The notes under the pieces are model-generated. The model was not told the DNA's origin. It did not search any database and worked only from the letters and a program-made list of their open reading frames with translations. Of a DNA stretch of 45,519 nucleotides, positions 16,820 to 25,737 are shown one piece after another. Both the position numbers and the translations under genes were made by a program. Position 1 is the first letter of the stretch. Every line of letters begins with the position of its first letter. Source of the DNA: Parashewanella curva (GTDB lineage: Bacteria; Pseudomonadota; Gammaproteobacteria; Enterobacterales; Shewanellaceae); the NCBI RefSeq assembly GCF_003675895.1, contig NZ_ML014784.1:1-45519 (forward strand). The letters are read 5' to 3'.

Positions 16820-19800
16820 AGATTGCCTGCTCCTAATTGGTGTAGCTCCGTGTGAGGTTCAAATACTAGATTTGGGCTAACAGTAACCGTTGCTTGTTTC
16901 ATAAAACCGCAGATTGCTCCATCTGCAGTCAGTAAAGCGATATCAGCCATTACTTGGTGCTTACTGGCTTTAGTCACTTTCAATCTTAGCTCTGTGATTG
17001 TCTCGGTCTTTTCCAATGAACAGGCTTGGTATTCGCCAATACTCACAGGTAAGCTTGCATGTCCTGTATTGAGCTTTGTCCAAACTAACAAGGCTTGGAG
17101 CATTTGATCTTCTGCAACAGGGTGGTAGTTTGAAATACCATTATTCAACTCAGAGCTAATTGAGTTTGGTATATCCAATTTAGCGATTAAACCTTGGTGG
17201 TCGTAATGGCTAAGCTGGCTAATCCCTTGTAGCTGCTCACCGTGGAACAAAGTACCATTTCGATAGAACTCATTCGCGTCTTGAGCGTAGGGTGTGATAC
17301 CACTCAACTCAATAGTTGGTTGCGCGATTGCTCCCTCAACCAACTTAGCTTGATACTGAGGCTTACCGTCACATTCAATAGTCGCAACAAGATGTTCATC
17401 TTGTGGCTCAAGTCGTAACGTCAATACCTTGGTTTTATCACTATCAAACACGACACCTTTCAGTAGCTGGTAATGATGAACAGACCAAGCTTTACCCGTT
17501 AAGTTTTCGACTTGTTCCAGCATCCAATCTAAGGCGCACACCGTCGGAAGAACAGGGTGGCCTTTAATTTGATGGTGTTCAATGAAACCGAGGTTCTGCG
17601 GATCTAATCTAAGCGTGATTTCTTTATCCCACTTAATTACATCCGCATTAGGCTTTTTTGAATGCGCGTCCTCTTGGTGTGCTGAGTTACCCTGCATATC
17701 TGAGCCGATCAATAGCTGGCTAGAAGATTTGGATAAAATCTTATCGGCAAATAATTGGGCGCCAGCTTCTAGCGGAATCACATATACACCTCGGTCGGTA
17801 AACATTTTTTTAAGGGCAGAATTGACCATTCCCCCGTCCCAAGGTCCCCAATCGAAACTGATGCTTTTACAGTTTGGGTAATTATGGCTTAGCTGAACTG
17901 CTGTTTTATTCAAAATCTCATTCGCCATGGCGTAATCACTTTGACCTGTGTTGCCATAAAAACCCGCAGCAGAAGAGAATAGGGCAATCAACTTCATGTT
18001 TGATGGCTCTAATACATCAAGCAATTGTTTAAGGCCATTCACTTTAGTGCCGTAAACTCTTGATAATTCATCTAGAGATTTATCTTGAATAAGCTTATCG
18101 GCTAATACACCCGCTCCGTGAATTAAACCCGTAATAGGTGCAATCGCAGTGAGTGGCGCTAAGGTTTCAGAAATGGCATCGGCGTTGTTTACATCTAAAG
18201 AAAGGTATTCAGCGCTTGCGCCCAACTGTTCAAATCGACGGATTGCATGGTCAATTTCCAATGAACTTTTAATTGGCCAAATTAAGTCATCAATTTGTTT
18301 TGGGCTTTGTTTTTTGCCCTCGGCCATTAATGCAGAAATTGCCGCTGGCTTGAGTTCATTAACTGATTTTCCATGAGCCCAAGCTGGAAGTTCATTATGT
18401 GGTATTTGTTGGCTACGACCTGCGAGAATAAAGTGACCTTGTGTGGCTTGTGCCAGTTTTAGTGCACACTCCAATGTCACGCCTTTTGCTCCACCAGTGA
18501 CCAGAATTTTATCAGACGAATTGATGTCAGCAGCGTTAGATTGTTGTGATTGTTCTCCAGCAACCAAAGTGAAGCGACCAGAGTCACTGATCCCAATTTC
18601 AGTTACCTGAGTTTGATCAAACAATTCAGCAATAATGGCACTTGAAAATTCGGCATTATCTAAGTTGGTATCAATGTCTAATGCTTTACAGTTAACCTTG
18701 TTCCACTCATGGGATAAGGTTTTAGTTAATCCCGAGAGTGCCGCTTGATTCAATTCAAATGCTGAGTCATTCAAATAGCCAAAGCCACCATCCATTCTTG
18801 ATACTGTGACAAATTGACCTTGCTCAGTAGTGTTTAGAATTGGCTGCAAATGTTTAGCCCACAAGAAAGCATGTTCGACATGAGTGTAGGCGCAATCATC
18901 AAGATTTATCTCAAGATTGGCTTCATGCTTAGGCTGCAAGTGAATAAAGCCGTTGATATTACCTAACTCTTGAATGGAAGCTAACGTTTCAGCAATCGTA
19001 GTATCGTTAAGCTCTGAAAGGGTAAATTGGGCTATATCACTACTTAATGGTGAATGTGCCGTTAATACGGTTTCAGGTGCATGAACAACAGCGACGGTTA
19101 ATCCTTTTGCGGTGAGCTTTTCAGCTAGAATGCCAGCGTTTTGTCCATCATCAGTGATGACAAACAAGCCGCTAGTTGTTACCGATTCAGGGTTAGCCGC
19201 CGCTGGCAGCTTTTTTAAGCTGACCTCGCTGTGTGGCGGAAGCTCAATATTTACTGATTCATTGTTTGCAGCTGGAGCTTGGCTTACCACTTCAATTGGC
19301 TGAGCAGTGGCCGTCAACTTTGAATTCATATAAGCAACGATTTCACCCAAGGTACGACACTCGGCTAGGTCTTCAGGGTTTAACTCTGGAAGATCTGGCA
19401 GTTGGTCTTGAACAGTACCAAGAATTTCAACACGCTTGATGGAGTCGATACCTAAGTCGGCTTCCATATCCATACTTAGCTCAAGCATCTCGGTTGGGTA
19501 ACCCGTTTTATCTGCTACTACAGCAAGCATGGTTGATTGCACTTGTTCTGCATTTAATGTTGAGCTAGTTGAAACTACTTGCTCTTCTACAACGGGCGCA
19601 GAAGAAATTAGCTTTGAATTCATATAAGTGACGATTTCACCCAAAGTTCGACACTCAGCTAGATCTTCAGGGTTTAATTCTGGCAGCTCTGGAAGCTGGT
19701 CTTGAACAGTACCAAGAATCTCAACACGCTTGATAGAGTCGATACCTAAATCGGCTTCCATATCCATGCTTAGCTCTAGCATTTCTGTTGGGTAGCCCGT

Positions 19801-22800
19801 TTTATCTGCTACTACAGCAAGCATGGTTGATTGCACTTGTTCTGCATTTAAGCCTGATGTTGCTGTGGTTGTTAGTGGAGCAGTGTTAACAGGCGCTGAT
19901 GAATCTAATTTCGAATTCATGTAAGTGACGATTTCACCCAGAGTGCGACACTCAGCTAAATCTTCAGGGCTTAATTCTGGAAGTTCAGGCAGTTGATCTT
20001 GCACCGTACCAAGAATTTCAACACGCTTAATGGAATCAATACCTAAGTCAGCTTCCATATCCATGCCTAAGTCCAACATTTCTGTTGGGTAGCCTGTCTT
20101 TTCTGCGACAACAGACAGCATGGTGAGTTGAACTTGTTCAGCGTTTAAGCTCGATGTTGTCGTAGATGCAACTGGCGCAGAATTAACTGACGCCGATGAA
20201 TCCAGTTTTGAATTCATGTAAGTAACGATTTCTCCCAGAGTGCGACACTCGGCTAAATCTTCTGGACTTAACTCTCGAAGTTCAGGTAGTTGATCTTGCA
20301 CCGTACCAAGAATCTCAACACGCTTGATGGAATCGATACCTAAGTCGGCTTCCATATCCATGCCTAAGTCCAACATTTCAGTTGGATAGCCAGTCTTCTC
20401 GGCTACGACTGATAGCATGGTGCTCTGAACTTGTTCAGGGTTTAATCCTGAACTTATTGGTTCAACCACTGGTGTTGATTGAGGCTGATTAACAGCCGTT
20501 GGTGTTTGAGGTGGTAATGAAACTGCAGCTTCAGCCGTTGTTTGCGCAACAACAGGAGCAGTCTGACGTGTAACTTCAACAGACTGTTTAACGCTTGGTT
20601 GCACTACATTTTGTTTTACAGCAGAAGAAGCTGAAGGTATTTCCTGTTTGCTCATTTGCAACTGAGTACCATTTAGCATAGCCAGCGCCGCTTGATTTTG
20701 ACTGGCTTGTAGCTGCATAAATTGCTCATGGCTTTGCAGCGTTTGGCTTTGATGCTGGTGGAACATTTCCATCGAGCGTTGCAATGCTTCAGGGATCGCC
20801 AGACCTTGGCTTGCTAGTTTGGCTTGCTCTGCCATTAAAAAGGCAAAGGTATCCCCGTATTGCTGTGGGATTTCTAAAAATTGCTGATGCAGCTTAGCGA
20901 CCTGATTTTGTGCTGCAAAAAAGGCATCAAGAGTGTCACCTGATGCTGGTGTTGCTTGAGAAGCAGTAGGCTTGGATTTAGGTTTGTTCACACTTGATTC
21001 CGGAAGTTGTTCAATAAAAGTTTTTTCAATAACAGGTTTTTCAATAATTTTTTCGACGATTTTCTCTACAGGACGATCGACATATTGGATTTGAGATTTA
21101 ATCTTGCCGTTTTCTAACGAAGCCTGCATTTTTTGCTTAGTCGCTTCGCTGATGTAGTTGTGTCCACAAAGCTTAACTGACATACCAGCTGCGGGTTCAC
21201 TTCTCACTTTCTCGGCTTGATAAGGGTCGATATTTTCTAGCTCAATACCAGCAACCGCTAGTTGAGTGGCTGCAACTCTAAACTGCAAATCGCTATCGCC
21301 TTTGGCATTTGGGTTGATGCTGATGGTGAGGATTTCTTCCTCTTCATTCGCTAAGTTATCGGTAACTAATTTTTGCAGAATATCTTTGGGTCCAAACTCT
21401 ACGAAAACACGCGCACCATCTTGGTACATGTTTTTGATCTGCTGCTGGAAACGTACTGATTGCAACATGTGCTGCTGGAACTCAGACTGAATAGTTTCAG
21501 CATCATCTTCATACAAAGTGCCAGTCGCATTGCTGTATAGATCACATTGTGGAGCATTGAATTTTGCGGCTTGAATGGCCTCAGCAAAAGGTTGCTGTGC
21601 ATGAGAAACTAATTCGGTATGGAATGCGCCAGAAACAGGTAGCTTAATTGCTTTAAAGCCTTGCTCTTTTAGTAGTGGGCCAATGGCTTCTATCGACTCA
21701 GTTCCGCCAGCAATCACTTGTTGTTTACTTGAGTTGTTATTGGCGACTTTGACATCATCAAATTTGGCTAAACAATCTTGTAACTGTGCTAATTCAGATT
21801 CTGAACCTGTAGGCAGGATCACAGCCATCATGCTGCCAGCATCTTTACCTTCTGGTACAGACGCCATGGCTTTACCACGAGCGAAGGTCAGTTGGTAATA
21901 ATCATCACTACTGATAACACCTGCGGCTCTTAATGCTGACAATTCGCCAAAGCTGTGACCAGCAACCATGTCAGGTGTAAATCCAGCTTGTTCAAGCAAT
22001 TCAAATTGAGCCATAGATACAGCACCAATAGCGGTCTGTGCATAAGCCGTATCTGTTAACTTAGCTTGCTGTGCTTTTTTATCTGAACTGTTGAACGCAG
22101 GAACAGGGAACACTCGCTCAGATAAACGCTGTAGCTGGTTTTGGGCGTAAACCGCATTGGCAGAATCAAACTCAGCACGAACTTCAGGGAAGTTACACGC
22201 CAACTCTTTTGCCATGTTCACATATTGAGAGCCTTGACCTGCGAATAGGGCGGCAACCATAGTTTTATGATTCACTAGAGCACTTGGTCTATAACTCGCT
22301 CCAGATGGTAATGTCCAAGGAGTATCTGATTTTTGTTTTAGTTGCTGTATAGCTTGTTCAATTTGCTGTTTAGCTTGCTCAATACTTGAAGCAACAAAAC
22401 CTAATCTTGGTCGTCTTGATGGAATGCCTTTCAGGGGATATTTGGCTGCCAACTCAGGTAACGAAAACTCTTTTGATTGAATATCTAAAAGTTCATCAAT
22501 TAAATCATCGACACTATGAGCACTGAATAAAAGTGATGAGGCTACAGTGCGTTGGCGATACTTGTTGTCGCGAGCATGTTCGGCGTCGTATTCTTCCAAA
22601 ACAATATGAAAGTTAGTGCCACCAAACCCAAAGGAACTAATGCCACCACGACGTGGTGTGTCATCAACACGAAGCCAAGGGCGGGTTTCGGTATTCAGAT
22701 AAAATGGGCTGTCTTCGATATCCAATTTCGGATTCGGTTTTTCAACGCTAATGGTTGGCGGCAGTACTTTGTGATGCATCGCCAACGCCATCTTGATCAA

Positions 22801-24015
22801 GCCAGCCGTACCAGCGGTAGACTTAGTGTGTCCTACTTGTGATTTTATCGAGCCAAGCGCGATATGTTGTTTTTGGTCATTATCTTCAGAGAAAACAGAG
22901 CTTAACCCAAAGAATTCAGCCACATCACCCGCTGCGGTACCAGTCCCGTGAGCTTCAATTAAGCCAACGGTTTTAGGTTCAAAGCCTGCATCGTCATAAG
23001 CACGCTTTAAGGCTTTGGCTTGTCCTTCACTGCGAGGTGCATAAATGCTTTTGAACTTACCATCGGAGGATGCCCCAACGCCTTTTATTACTGCGTAGAT
23101 CCTGTCGCCATCGCGCTCTGCATCTTCTAGACGCTTGATGGCAATCATGCCGATACCTTCACCAATCATCATGCCGTTGGAGTCAGCATCAAAAGGTTTA
23201 ATGGTTTCTTGGTCGGTAAAGGCTGGGGTTTTCGAGAAACTCATATACATGTATGGGGAATTATCGGTACAAACCCCACCTGTGATCATCATGTCTGAGC
23301 GACCTTCGACCAGCTCAGTTACTGCCATGCGAATCGCAGCATGAGAACCTGCACAAGCGGCATCGACCACACAGTTCATTCCGCCAAGATTAAAGCGGTT
23401 AGCAATTCGGCCTGCAATCACATTGCCTAATGAACCGGGGAATGAGTTTTCTTCCCACGGTACATATTGGTCTTGAACTTTTTGGATCAGCATTTCGGCA
23501 TCTTCATCGCTAATGCCGCTATTTTTAAATACTTTGCGGAGAACAGGGTATTGCAAACGAGCATTCATGCTTTGGCTGATCTGTTGACCGCCACCAATAC
23601 CAAGGGTAATTCCAATGCGATCTCTGTCGTAATCTTCACCAAGTTTTGCGTCGGCTAACACTTCTTTGGCAACGACTAGGGATAGTAATTGTGAGCTGTC
23701 CGTTAGTTCCAGAATATTAGGTGGTAAGCCAAATTCCATTGGATTGAAATCAACTTCAGGCATGAAGCCACCACGCTTACAGTAAATTTTATCTGGCGTG
23801 GATTTGTTGCTATCGAAATAGTCATCTGCATTCCAATGAGTATCTGGCACGTCGGAAATGGCATTAACTTTATCGCTGATTAAATCCCAAAATTCATCTA
23901 AGTATCGAGAATCGGCAAAAATGCTCGCCATGCCGACAATGGCAATAGGCGTGTCTTTGAGTCGACGGTTTAGCCGCTTATCTTGCTGCTGATCGTGTGT
24001 GGATGTTTGGCTCAT
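16816..24015 (-). CDS. pfaA: PUFA synthase subunit PfaA (KS-MAT-4xACP-KR-DH-like)
   Basis: This 2399-aa core subunit has, in order: a ketosynthase with Cys221 (DAACAGSHAAI); a malonyl-CoA:ACP transacylase with Ser688 (AGHSFGELSA); a Gln/Pro/Thr-rich linker; four ACP domains with phosphopantetheine serines 1229, 1328, 1427 and 1525 (each GIDSIKR); a ketoreductase (nucleotide loop VTGGAKGVTLE near 1836, SDYAMAN near 2027); and a C-terminal hot-dog, dehydratase-like region (HHQIKGHPVLPTV). It elongates and ketoreduces the chain. The ATG overlaps the pfaR stop in an ATGA, with CCGGAG upstream, so pfaR and pfaA are coupled. Four ACPs are at the low end of the 4-9 known in this family; ACP number is reported to affect yield rather than product type. 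Confidence 0.97.
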   Translation of the reverse strand: MSQTSTHDQQQDKRLNRRLKDTPIAIVGMASIFADSRYLDEFWDLISDKVNAISDVPDTHWNADDYFDSNKSTPDKIYCKRGGFMPEVDFNPMEFGLPPNILELTDSSQLLSLVVAKEVLADAKLGEDYDRDRIGITLGIGGGQQISQSMNARLQYPVLRKVFKNSGISDEDAEMLIQKVQDQYVPWEENSFPGSLGNVIAGRIANRFNLGGMNCVVDAACAGSHAAIRMAVTELVEGRSDMMITGGVCTDNSPYMYMSFSKTPAFTDQETIKPFDADSNGMMIGEGIGMIAIKRLEDAERDGDRIYAVIKGVGASSDGKFKSIYAPRSEGQAKALKRAYDDAGFEPKTVGLIEAHGTGTAAGDVAEFFGLSSVFSEDNDQKQHIALGSIKSQVGHTKSTAGTAGLIKMALAMHHKVLPPTISVEKPNPKLDIEDSPFYLNTETRPWLRVDDTPRRGGISSFGFGGTNFHIVLEEYDAEHARDNKYRQRTVASSLLFSAHSVDDLIDELLDIQSKEFSLPELAAKYPLKGIPSRRPRLGFVASSIEQAKQQIEQAIQQLKQKSDTPWTLPSGASYRPSALVNHKTMVAALFAGQGSQYVNMAKELACNFPEVRAEFDSANAVYAQNQLQRLSERVFPVPAFNSSDKKAQQAKLTDTAYAQTAIGAVSMAQFELLEQAGFTPDMVAGHSFGELSALRAAGVISSDDYYQLTFARGKAMASVPEGKDAGSMMAVILPTGSESELAQLQDCLAKFDDVKVANNNSSKQQVIAGGTESIEAIGPLLKEQGFKAIKLPVSGAFHTELVSHAQQPFAEAIQAAKFNAPQCDLYSNATGTLYEDDAETIQSEFQQHMLQSVRFQQQIKNMYQDGARVFVEFGPKDILQKLVTDNLANEEEEILTISINPNAKGDSDLQFRVAATQLAVAGIELENIDPYQAEKVRSEPAAGMSVKLCGHNYISEATKQKMQASLENGKIKSQIQYVDRPVEKIVEKIIEKPVIEKTFIEQLPESSVNKPKSKPTASQATPASGDTLDAFFAAQNQVAKLHQQFLEIPQQYGDTFAFLMAEQAKLASQGLAIPEALQRSMEMFHQHQSQTLQSHEQFMQLQASQNQAALAMLNGTQLQMSKQEIPSASSAVKQNVVQPSVKQSVEVTRQTAPVVAQTTAEAAVSLPPQTPTAVNQPQSTPVVEPISSGLNPEQVQSTMLSVVAEKTGYPTEMLDLGMDMEADLGIDSIKRVEILGTVQDQLPELRELSPEDLAECRTLGEIVTYMNSKLDSSASVNSAPVASTTTSSLNAEQVQLTMLSVVAEKTGYPTEMLDLGMDMEADLGIDSIKRVEILGTVQDQLPELPELSPEDLAECRTLGEIVTYMNSKLDSSAPVNTAPLTTTATSGLNAEQVQSTMLAVVADKTGYPTEMLELSMDMEADLGIDSIKRVEILGTVQDQLPELPELNPEDLAECRTLGEIVTYMNSKLISSAPVVEEQVVSTSSTLNAEQVQSTMLAVVADKTGYPTEMLELSMDMEADLGIDSIKRVEILGTVQDQLPDLPELNPEDLAECRTLGEIVAYMNSKLTATAQPIEVVSQAPAANNESVNIELPPHSEVSLKKLPAAANPESVTTSGLFVITDDGQNAGILAEKLTAKGLTVAVVHAPETVLTAHSPLSSDIAQFTLSELNDTTIAETLASIQELGNINGFIHLQPKHEANLEINLDDCAYTHVEHAFLWAKHLQPILNTTEQGQFVTVSRMDGGFGYLNDSAFELNQAALSGLTKTLSHEWNKVNCKALDIDTNLDNAEFSSAIIAELFDQTQVTEIGISDSGRFTLVAGEQSQQSNAADINSSDKILVTGGAKGVTLECALKLAQATQGHFILAGRSQQIPHNELPAWAHGKSVNELKPAAISALMAEGKKQSPKQIDDLIWPIKSSLEIDHAIRRFEQLGASAEYLSLDVNNADAISETLAPLTAIAPITGLIHGAGVLADKLIQDKSLDELSRVYGTKVNGLKQLLDVLEPSNMKLIALFSSAAGFYGNTGQSDYAMANEILNKTAVQLSHNYPNCKSISFDWGPWDGGMVNSALKKMFTDRGVYVIPLEAGAQLFADKILSKSSSQLLIGSDMQGNSAHQEDAHSKKPNADVIKWDKEITLRLDPQNLGFIEHHQIKGHPVLPTVCALDWMLEQVENLTGKAWSVHHYQLLKGVVFDSDKTKVLTLRLEPQDEHLVATIECDGKPQYQAKLVEGAIAQPTIELSGITPYAQDANEFYRNGTLFHGEQLQGISQLSHYDHQGLIAKLDIPNSISSELNNGISNYHPVAEDQMLQALLVWTKLNTGHASLPVSIGEYQACSLEKTETITELRLKVTKASKHQVMADIALLTADGAICGFMKQATVTVSPNLVFEPHTELHQLGAGNL
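19309..20445 (-). repeat. Four tandem ACP-coding repeats in pfaA
   Basis: Units start at 20445, 20148, 19851 and 19557, spaced 297, 297 and 294 bases. Each encodes an about 82-residue ACP plus a short Ser/Thr/Ala/Val linker. Copies 1 and 2 share MLSVVAEKTG and LDLGMDM; copies 3 and 4 share MLAVVADKTG and LELSMDM. That pattern suggests pairwise duplication. Such near-identical repeats are prone to recombination and to assembly collapse. Confidence 0.9.
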
Positions 24016-24818
24016 AAAGAGTCTCCGGAAAATAAACTGGCTTTAGCGCGCTCGGAATTGGTTTTTTGATTCGACATCTTTGGCACAATACGAGTATCGG
24101 CATTGGGAAAACGAGCTAAAAAAGATTGATAGTTCTTAACTAATAATTTGCGTAAATGAAATGGCCCTTGCTCAAGTACGTAACTGATATAGCGATTTGA
24201 AGCAGCCGTTTCGTTGTCTTGATAAATATCGATGTAAACCCAATCACTTTGACTGTCGGTACCAATGAATACAGAGGTGGATTTACCTTTGGAAATACTA
24301 TCTGGAACACTAAAAGCCATTACTTGAACGACGGTATCACCATCGGCACTCGGTAAATTTAAAGCTTCGGCAAGCGTTTCAGCATTTAAAGTATAACGAC
24401 TGATGTCTGAGCCTTGCACCACAGGAAGGGCATTAAAGAATGGCTCGGGTACATCATTAAGGTTGGGTTCGTCACCTCTTGAGAAGCCATAGCGCTTTAA
24501 GCAACGGGCTAGACCTGATCGTGACACGTTAGGGTTAATAAATTCTTGAGTGATTTTTAGCAGTTTATCCAGTGAAAGCTTCAATTGAATTCTTAAGCCT
24601 ACGACAACATATTCTTCAACTGCAGAAAGCGTGGTATTGAGGTGATGTGGTGTATGATCACCATCTTCAATATCTGTACGATTACGCCATTTTCTCACCG
24701 TGGCTTGACTGATATTGAGGATTTTAGATAACTCAGACACAGTGAGTTCTGAGGTCTGAATAAACTTCCTCATTTCAGGCGTTGTAGTCGCATTTCCGTG
24801 TCGTTGACGTGATGTCAT
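24012..24818 (-). CDS. pfaR: PfaR, transcriptional regulator of the pfa operon
   Basis: This 268-aa DNA-binding protein precedes pfaA in Shewanella-type clusters and is known there as an activator. Residues about 28-52 form a helix-turn-helix (LTVSELSKILNISQATVRKW). A second helical segment, SRSGLARCLKRYGFSRGDE, follows near 100-120. This double-helix arrangement resembles the N-terminal DNA-binding part of IS481/IS3-type transposases and has no similarity to LysR or TetR regulators. The C-terminal 140 residues are not recognisable, though VFIGTDSQSDWVYIDIYQD hints at a degenerate RNase-H-like strand pair. The gene is divergent from pfaE across 112 bases. AAGG lies 10 bases before the ATG. 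Its stop overlaps the pfaA start. Confidence 0.9.
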   Translation of the reverse strand: MTSRQRHGNATTTPEMRKFIQTSELTVSELSKILNISQATVRKWRNRTDIEDGDHTPHHLNTTLSAVEEYVVVGLRIQLKLSLDKLLKITQEFINPNVSRSGLARCLKRYGFSRGDEPNLNDVPEPFFNALPVVQGSDISRYTLNAETLAEALNLPSADGDTVVQVMAFSVPDSISKGKSTSVFIGTDSQSDWVYIDIYQDNETAASNRYISYVLEQGPFHLRKLLVKNYQSFLARFPNADTRIVPKMSNQKTNSERAKASLFSGDSL

Positions 24819-24930
24819 TTAACTTTTGCCTTGTAATAAACTCTTGGGACAAATTTTTTAAGAGACGTTAAAATACAATTCTTAAATTTGGAGAAGTGAA
24901 GATTACCTTAGCTTTGGCTTTGATACAATC
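24819..24930. promoter_or_regulatory. Divergent pfaR/pfaE intergenic region
   Basis: This 112-base AT-rich stretch must hold the promoters of both the pfaRABC operon and pfaE. On the plus strand TACAAT at 24874-24879 could be a -10 for pfaE, but no good -35 stands 16-18 bases before it. I could not assign an operator for PfaR. Confidence 0.4.
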
Positions 24931-25737
24931 ATGTGGGACAAAAACATGCGCAAGGATATTGTCGTTTACAAAAATGCTCAAAAAATTGAATTGCACTTTT
25001 TGAAACAATCTCAATTATCAGATTCACAACAACAGCATTTCATAGAGTTACTCACTAAAGATGAATTAGAGCGTGTTAATGGTTTTCGAACTAGTGAAAT
25101 GAAACAACATGCCCTATGGGTTAGGGCGAGCCTAAGACAAGTTCTGTCTGATTATAGCCAACGACATAACATTGCGGAGTTTGAGCCAAACAAATGGAAG
25201 TTTGACAAACTCAAGTACGGCAAACCTTATATTAAAAATCAACCGAGTCGTTTCCAACATATTGAATTTAATCTTAGTCACAGTGGTGAGTGGTTGTTAA
25301 TTGGTATTACTCATAGAAAACCAGATAATCAACCATTTGCTTTTGGTGTCGATATTGAGCGAGAAAGATCTAATACCAATGTGATGACAATAGCCAAACG
25401 CTACTTTTCTGAGCTTGAATTAAAGCAATTGCAAGCGTTAGCCTGCGAGAAGGAACAACGACAACGATTTTTTGATTTATGGGCATGTAAAGAGTCATTT
25501 ATCAAAGCGACTGGAAAGGGGTTAGCAACAGATTTAACCAGTTTTAGTTATGATTTCTTTGGTGTTCAAGAACCAAGTGGTTTTTTTAAGGTTCCAGTAA
25601 TTGTTAATAATGATCCTCTATCGAAAAAAACGAGCTGGGTTTGTTACTTAGGAAAACTTGATGATGTGTTTCGATTTGCGCTCAGTGTAAAATATACGGG
25701 TTCTAATCACGGCTATTTTCCAATTCCCGATGAATAA
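24931..25737 (+). CDS. pfaE: PfaE, 4'-phosphopantetheinyl transferase
   Basis: This 268-aa Sfp-type transferase moves phosphopantetheine from CoA to the ACP serines of PfaA. The two signature motifs are present: FGVDIER with Asp141 and Glu143 (Mg-binding), and WACKESFIKATGKG with Trp184, Lys187, Glu188 and Lys192. The length is normal for PfaE. The start is uncertain: neither ATG 24931 nor the in-frame ATG 24946 has a strong ribosome-binding site, and the frame is closed by a TAA at 24883. The gene is divergent from pfaR. Its last 35 bases overlap, tail to tail, the giant minus-strand gene, with no terminator hairpin between them. Confidence 0.95.
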   Translation: MWDKNMRKDIVVYKNAQKIELHFLKQSQLSDSQQQHFIELLTKDELERVNGFRTSEMKQHALWVRASLRQVLSDYSQRHNIAEFEPNKWKFDKLKYGKPYIKNQPSRFQHIEFNLSHSGEWLLIGITHRKPDNQPFAFGVDIERERSNTNVMTIAKRYFSELELKQLQALACEKEQRQRFFDLWACKESFIKATGKGLATDLTSFSYDFFGVQEPSGFFKVPVIVNNDPLSKKTSWVCYLGKLDDVFRFALSVKYTGSNHGYFPIPDE

